DNA of 64,000 nucleotides from the NCBI GenBank assembly GCA_039000515.1, contig JBCFYV010011135.1:15204376-15268375 (forward strand), given 5' to 3'. Under the pieces are notes generated by a model that worked only from the letters and a program-made list of their open reading frames with translations, ran no database searches and was not told the DNA's origin. This DNA comes from Timema cristinae. Taxonomy: Eukaryota; Arthropoda; Insecta; Phasmatodea; Timematidae. The position numbers were made by a program, and so were the translations under genes. Each line of letters begins with the position of its first letter. Positions within the stretch are counted from its first letter, which is position 1. This document shows positions 58,673 to 64,000 of this stretch, one piece after another.

Positions 58673-59865
58673 CCCGCCCAATCGTCTTTAAACCGGAAGT
58701 CGCTGTGTTTTGTTTTGAAATATCATCTCTAATTCCATATACCATTTTTCACTTAGAACATTTTTTTTTCTCTTCACTTGAAGAAGGAGAAAAATACGTC
58801 GCTTAGCTTGTGAGGGGGTTGAGGGGTGGGGAGGGATATTTCTTTTGTAAGCTTATCATCTCAAGTTCTTTCAGAGTCAAAACGAATAAATTTTGAAGGG
58901 AACAGAAAATCTCCACCTACCTAAATATTGAAGGATGAGAGAGAGAGGCAGTCTGCTTAAATATACTAAAAGGAGCATCGCAAATAGAAGTCAGGGGGGG
59001 GGGGGAACTACGATAAAAAAAAGTAAGAAAAACCGAAGGGGATGAAAGAAAGATTGTTATGTAAGAAAGACAGAAAATCTTATTCAAATACGGCGGGTAA
59101 TCCTTTTTCGACTAGCGACAAAAGTTTTAATAGGAAAGATAGTTTGGGATCAAAAACCTTAATTGAAAATTAGCTTGAGCAAGCAACTCGTCGTTGGGGG
59201 GTTGTGGTAGGGGTAGAAGAAGGTAGTTCATCTTCCCCCCACACCCCATTTTCCACCCCTTAAGTTCCTTGCATACTTTTAAGCTCGTCTGATGTGCTCT
59301 TTATATATTAAAACTGGGAAATCTTAGGATCCATCTTACAAAGTAAACTTGTAGAAAAATATAATTGAAGTTGTTCCGTTTTAAGGGTGAGCTCACCCCC
59401 ATCTGCTTTTTATTTCGGCGAGGTTTTTCCCCCCGAACTTATGTCCACGTGTTCCAGGAAACCTGGTTTGATTCTAAGATTCTTTAAAAATTATTTGTTT
59501 ATATGTTCATAATGTAATGCATAGTATAATTTGGCTTTCGCTACTGTTTAGACTTTAATATTACAGTTCAGTTATCATAAAAAGGGCCTTTTAGAAATAT
59601 ACTTTTTCAGGCCAAATTAAAAAAAAATATTTATTGTTATTTTCTAGTTATTGAAAAGTCTATACAATGTGACAGCTGCAGATAACAAGACTTGACGTAT
59701 GATTGCATCAAAGTAGATCTAGTAACTTTTCTAGCTGTCGGATGTCATGAAAATCGGATAAAAGTTGGGTTTTTTCACCTTTTTTTTTCACCGTTCCGTT
59801 ATTGTTACCTTGTTTGGGTGATTCACATACAATAATTTCTCGAAGTGAATATGCATGAGGACGAT

Positions 59866-59998
59866 GGCATTTTAGAGGAAGTGTACCCACATTTGCGTAG
59901 AAAGAGAGTAGGAAACAATTCATGAGAAAAACCCTCTCTGAACAGCCTACCGATATTTACACCCCGATGTCACCGGCAATCCAGTACCTAGTGAGAAT
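59866..59998 (-). repeat. SINE family B fragment
   Basis: tagaggaagtgtacccacat, then aaaaccctctctgaacagcc and accggcaatccagtacctag. Diverged, head missing. It borders the copia-like element. Confidence 0.55.
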
Positions 59999-60049
59999 CA
60001 AACTAAAGAGGAGTTTGAAACAACTCTTCTCCAGCGCAACTAATAGTTC

Positions 60050-62265
60050 TTAGTTCTATAGATGAAATTAATCAGGAACTAACGTCGTCAAGTACTATTG
60101 CTAAGAGTATTTGGGATAAACTTAGTTTGTGAATTCAGCTTAGACCAGGACTTAGATTGCTCTGTGGAAAATTTCTTTACATCGGAATAATCCAGATCAA
60201 CGGATGTTGTGGCACTTAATGCTCGTCCTTAGCGCAATTTTCTTGTTCTTAATGCTTCTTAACTCATAACTTCTTGAGGGTCGTATTTTGTTAAAGCTGC
60301 TCTAGATTATTTTGAGTTTAAGACTGGAAGAGTGTCTTTATCATATATATGACCTTGCCTAATCTTACTGAAAGATTACGTTTGATAGATATGAGGTTGT
60401 CGAAAAAATCATTAAGCCTCAGTTTAAGGATGATTTTACTATCTCAGTGTTAAAGAAAGAGATACGCCTTGAAAGACCATTATCAGACAGTCAAAATATA
60501 AAGGTTCTGAAATGTTTCTAATGTCATAAGCCTGGGCATCTTGCCAAAAACTATTATAAGGTTGTAAAATATGGGGGAATTCTAAAAATGAAAAACAAGT
60601 AGGGATGCTTTTGAGAGTCACAATATCTAAACTGATAAGAGTCACTCTGGATTTTTGGTACTGGTGCGTTATCATATATGACCTATTATAAAGGTTATTT
60701 TGAAACTTCTGAGCATTTTAATATACACATACGTGTGCAAAGGTGGAATAATGAATATAATCAAACTTATGGCAAAGGAATGGTAATTGTTGAAATAAAA
60801 ATAGATGCTAAGAGGTGTACTAATCATCTGCATGACGTCTCTGGTATGTGCCAAAAATTAGCCGAAATCTATTTAAAGTATTATCAATTATTGATAAAAA
60901 TTATAAGTTCAAGATTCATAAGGTTTTTTTTTTCATTAAATATGGTGTTGTAAAATCGGTGCTCTAAACATGAGAATGCGTCTTTCTGAAAAAACTGCAG
61001 AGGATTATTTAGCTTCAAAAACTGAAACGTTGCAGCTTTGGTGTTTAAGGTTAAGCCACCAAAATAATAAAAACATTTGAGAAAAATGTTGACATGTTGG
61101 CATCAAGGTGATCCTTAATGAAGAGTTTTGTAAAGGATGTGTTTAGAGCAATGATCATCAAGGGCTATTAAAAATCGGGACAAACTGGTATACGACATGT
61201 GGTGACTGAATCCACACAGCTTATTGGCCATGTGGTGACTGGATCCACACAGCTGTATGTGGCCATGTGGTGACTGGATCCACACAGCTGTATGTGGCCA
61301 TGTGGTGACTGGATCCACACAGCTGTATGTGGCCATGTGGTGACTGGATCCACACAGCTGTATGTGGCCTTATGCAGGAAGAATCAATCTCTGCGTCCAG
61401 ATTTTTCTTATGTTTCATAGATGGTTTTTCAAAATATCGAAGGGTATTTTTCTTGAAGAAGAAATCTTTTATGGCATTGACTTCAGGGAGATTTTCATTA
61501 ATGAAGCAAAAGAAATAGGCCTCTTCATAAAATTACTTTTTTTTCTCTGATGTAGGTGGTGAGTTTAGCAACCAATCTGTGGCCGCGTTGCTACATAAAC
61601 ATGCCAGACTACCATATGACACTGCCGTACAACAGTGAACAAAATAGGGCCAGTAAACATGAAAATCACATGTTTGTGGAGAGTGCACGTTTCATGAATC
61701 ACACAAAAGGCATATATCTTACTGTGGGCAAAAGTATTAAGCACCGCTTATTTATTAATGAATCGAGCTAGCCCAATGGGATTTGATTCTAAAATACCTC
61801 TTATACTGTGTTCATTTTGGTCGAAATCTAAAATTGATTATTTTAGAGTTTTTTGATCCTGGTTTTATACACGTCCCGAAACAAACTAGATGAAAGTGAG
61901 GTAAGAAAAACGTTCCAGGTATGTTCGACGGATATGCTGGTAATTGCAATGAATACCATGTGTGAGATTCTAGGAATAAGAAAATATTATCTCGATATAT
62001 TATCTTCCTAGATGAGAAACTCCTTCGTAATTTGGAGTTGAACCCCAATACCGATGCAGCACCCTCCAAACCTCATAATAGGGCGTCATTTGCATTGGAC
62101 CTTATGCTTTCCTGGAAGGAAGATGGTTTTTATAACACGGCAGGGGACAATTCGTCTTCAAGAACGCACCAAAGTTTGGATCAAGAGGACGATACTTTGA
62201 CACTTGATTTTAATGATTCTTCATCAGCGGTTGATCTACCTTCAGGTATTCGTTAAAGTTCCCAT
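60050..62265 (+). pseudogene. Decayed Ty1/copia-type retrotransposon
   Basis: In order on the + strand, in shifting frames: a gag-like piece (INQELTSSSTIAKSIWDKL), a zinc knuckle (CHKPGHLAKN, about 60510-60560) with an in-frame stop and the last Cys replaced, a protease-like segment (about 60646) where the Asp of the D-T/S-G-A motif reads Gly, a pre-integrase segment (about 61035-61140), and integrase pieces (FIDGFSKYRR near 61414, GGEFSNQSVAALL near 61556, followed by stops). The last open part ends about 62256. No RT, RNase H or LTRs are seen. It is clearly dead. Confidence 0.82.
61192..61370. repeat. 35-bp tandem array inside the copia integrase
   Basis: About five units of ggccatgtggtgactggatc plus cacacagctgtatgt; period 35 (61226, 61261, 61296, 61331, 61366). 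The unit covers the integrase motif that reads GDWIHTAVCG here, so the array is an expansion of coding sequence within the dead element. Confidence 0.92.
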
Positions 62266-62579
62266 CCAGCGAAATTGAATTTTAAAAAGTACTTACTTCT
62301 CGCTGAAAATGACATAACAGAGTGTAAGGTAAGGCAACGTGCTAACTTGTTTCTTTAGAATGCAAGTGACATCCTCCTGTTCTTGGATCAAGAACAAACC
62401 GAATATTTCACTCCCATAAACCCTTCACAATTCATCTCGGATATCCAATTCTCTCTTCTATTCGCTATTCATAACCATAGAAAAACATGAAAGAGAGCCT
62501 ATGCTAGCCCTCTCTTCGGCGAAGAAATTGTGATCGTTTTTAGGTCTGAAAAGAAGTAGAGGAGAAATGGAATAATCAT

Positions 62580-63545
62580 CAAAATCTAAAGGAGGAAAGA
62601 GGATGACCGAACAATGAATTAAAAGGTAGTAGAGGACAGCCAACCAAAGACGAAGGAACAGAGGGGAGGAGGGGGGGGGGTTGACATACCAAAGATTGAG
62701 GTGGATGGAAAGAACGACCAACCAAGTATCGAGAAGGATGGATGTGATTATTGACGAAGGATCGAGTAGGATGGAGAGGATTACTGACCAAGGACTAAGG
62801 AGGATGATGTTGATGACCGACCAAATATGAAGGTAGGCCAAGGATGATTGATCAGAGACTGAGGAATAGGCAGGGGTCGACTGACCAAAGACCTAGGAGC
62901 AGGTCAAGGATGATTGACCAGAGACCGAGGAATATGCAGAGGATTATCGACAAAAAACTAAGGAGGATGAGGAAGATTATCGACTAAGTGCTGAGAAGGA
63001 TAGAGAGGATTAGTGACCAAGGACTGAGGAAAATGCAAATTACAGGCAAGGACCTAGGGGATGCAGAGGATTATCATCCAAAGACCTAGGAGGATGCAGA
63101 GGATTGTTGACCAAGGACCGTGGAGGATGCAGAGTATTGTCGACAAAGGACCGTGGAGGATGTAGAAGATTGTCAACCAATGACCGTGGAGGATGTAGAG
63201 GATTGTCGACCAAGGACCGTGGAGGATGTAGAGGATTGTCGACCAAGGACCGTGGAGGATGCAGAGGATTGTCGACCAAGGACCGTGGAGGATGTAGAAG
63301 ATTGTCGACCAATGACCGTGGAGTATGTAGAAGATTGTCGACCAATGACCCTGGAGGATGTAGAGGATTGTCGACCAAGGAACGTGGAGGATGTAGAGGA
63401 TTGTCGACCAAGGACCATGGAGGATGTAGAGGATTTTCGACCAAGGGCCGTGGGGATGTAGAGGATTATCGGCCAAGGACCAGGTGAATGAAGGTTAATA
63501 TAGACTAAGGGCAGAGGAAGATGCAGAGGATTATCGACTAAAGAC
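62580..63545. repeat. Minisatellite, 33-bp unit
   Basis: The core 63080-63475 has about twelve units of aaggaccgtggaggatgtag plus aggattgtcgacc. Degenerate units of similar period extend to about 62580 on the left and 63545 on the right. Because 33 is a multiple of three and the unit has few stops, open frames of over 110 codons exist on both strands; I do not regard them as genes. Confidence 0.9.
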
Positions 63546-63629
63546 CAAAGAGATCTAAACACACCATCCCAGAACAATAACTCCTGGGAGGAAGGGGGAC
63601 TGCAGAACGTTTATTAGTTAAAACACAGC

Positions 63630-63645
63630 GGGGGGGGGGGGGGGG
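63630..63645 (+). repeat. G homopolymer, 16 bp
   Basis: Uninterrupted G run after aacacagc. Similar G runs occur near 15450, 42104, 58996 and 62667. Confidence 0.8.
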
Positions 63646-63664
63646 AAGGTTGAGGATATAGGGT

Positions 63665-63985
63665 CTATGAAGGACACCTCGTAAAAAAAACCTTTAGAAT
63701 TCCTAATGTCATAAGAGTAAGTAAGTCAATAAGGTATTTATAATTCAACTTTGTAAGCAGTTTTTCAGCTAATGTGTGTACAAATATATGATGCCCTATA
63801 TTGTGTATTGATGCACATAATAATTTTTCTTCGAATTCTCCCTCTTCAGCAAAGATGCAGGTTGGTTTAATGTTAACTTTGGAAAGTAATGACCATACAT
63901 TTCCCTGAGTAGGCCCTACTGTTACCAAGAGAAGATTACATAGTAGAAATTGTATAGGATGATTTATGCCTGGAACTGTCTTCAT
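63665..63985 (-). other. Unrecognised minus-strand open frame, 106 codons
   Basis: The frame has varied composition and includes NVWSLLSKVNIKPTCIFAEE and a hydrophobic C-terminal part (KYLIDLLTLMTLGIL). It is not repeat-derived as far as I can see and does not match SCAPER. It is the longest non-repetitive open frame outside the TEs in the right half. It may be a piece of an unannotated gene or old TE running off the window edge. Confidence 0.3.
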
Positions 63986-64000
63986 CCAGTGGTGGTTTTA

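Larger units (their letters stand above)
47897..64000 (+). other. Intron after exon j, open at the window edge
   Basis: No further SCAPER exon was found when reading the + strand for the conserved segment following VQDVIR. Apart from the repeats listed, stretches at 48.4-49.0, 50.5-52.3, 55.9-56.4, 57.5-58.4 and 58.7-59.8 kb hold only AT-rich sequence and short simple repeats. Confidence 0.65.

Noticed and set aside
61115..61418. Open frames on the minus strand with repeated HIQLCGSSHHM-like peptides
   Set aside because: They are the antisense reading of the 35-bp array in the dead copia element.
60678..62256. Separate small genes at 60678, 61556 and 62032
   Set aside because: All three are pieces of one decayed copia-like element read in different frames.
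63040..63577. Several overlapping open frames of 113-140 codons on both strands
   Set aside because: They are produced by a 33-bp tandem repeat with few stop codons. No start context, no non-repetitive extension and no known protein.

Overview
This is a eukaryotic, intron-rich, AT-rich animal sequence. The transposon complement (LINE, copia, gypsy, PIF/Harbinger, pogo, hAT and several tRNA-derived SINE families) suggests an arthropod, most likely an insect. That placement is an inference; nothing here fixes a species.

The only host gene I can support is the middle of SCAPER (S-phase cyclin A-associated protein in the ER) on the + strand. Ten exons (1263-1475, 5847-5963, 10958-11067, 11621-11855, 14748-14980, 16543-16732, 18882-18994, 22488-22611, 46211-46283, 47797-47896) have GT/AG borders, compatible phases and one continuous reading frame of about 502 codons. 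They run from the charged coiled coil, through a C2H2 zinc finger split over two exons, into the conserved C-terminal helical region. Both ends of the gene lie outside the window. The introns range from 0.55 to 23.6 kb, and no further exon is visible in the last 16 kb.

Everything else is intron, densely filled with repeats. From 1 to 22.5 kb there are SINEs, LINE remnants, a gypsy pol fragment, hairpin elements and a hAT element. The 23.6-kb intron (22.6-46.2 kb) holds nested SINEs, a pogo-like element carrying a PIF/Harbinger-like element, two inverted copies of that PIF-like element, and a polypyrimidine tract. After the last exon (47.9-64 kb) there is a cluster of minisatellites (units of 67, 46, 58/62, 53, 35 and 33 bp), another LINE tail and a decayed Ty1/copia element.

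The most interesting points are these. Two tandem arrays were seeded from conserved coding motifs of transposons (a LINE C-terminus and a copia integrase region). One 53-bp array shows a one-way gradient of decay. SINE families with different tRNA-like heads share the same 3' tails. A paralogous empty site proves the TAA target duplication of the PIF-like element. An intronic duplication flanks the zinc-finger exon. I saw no novel multi-gene system.
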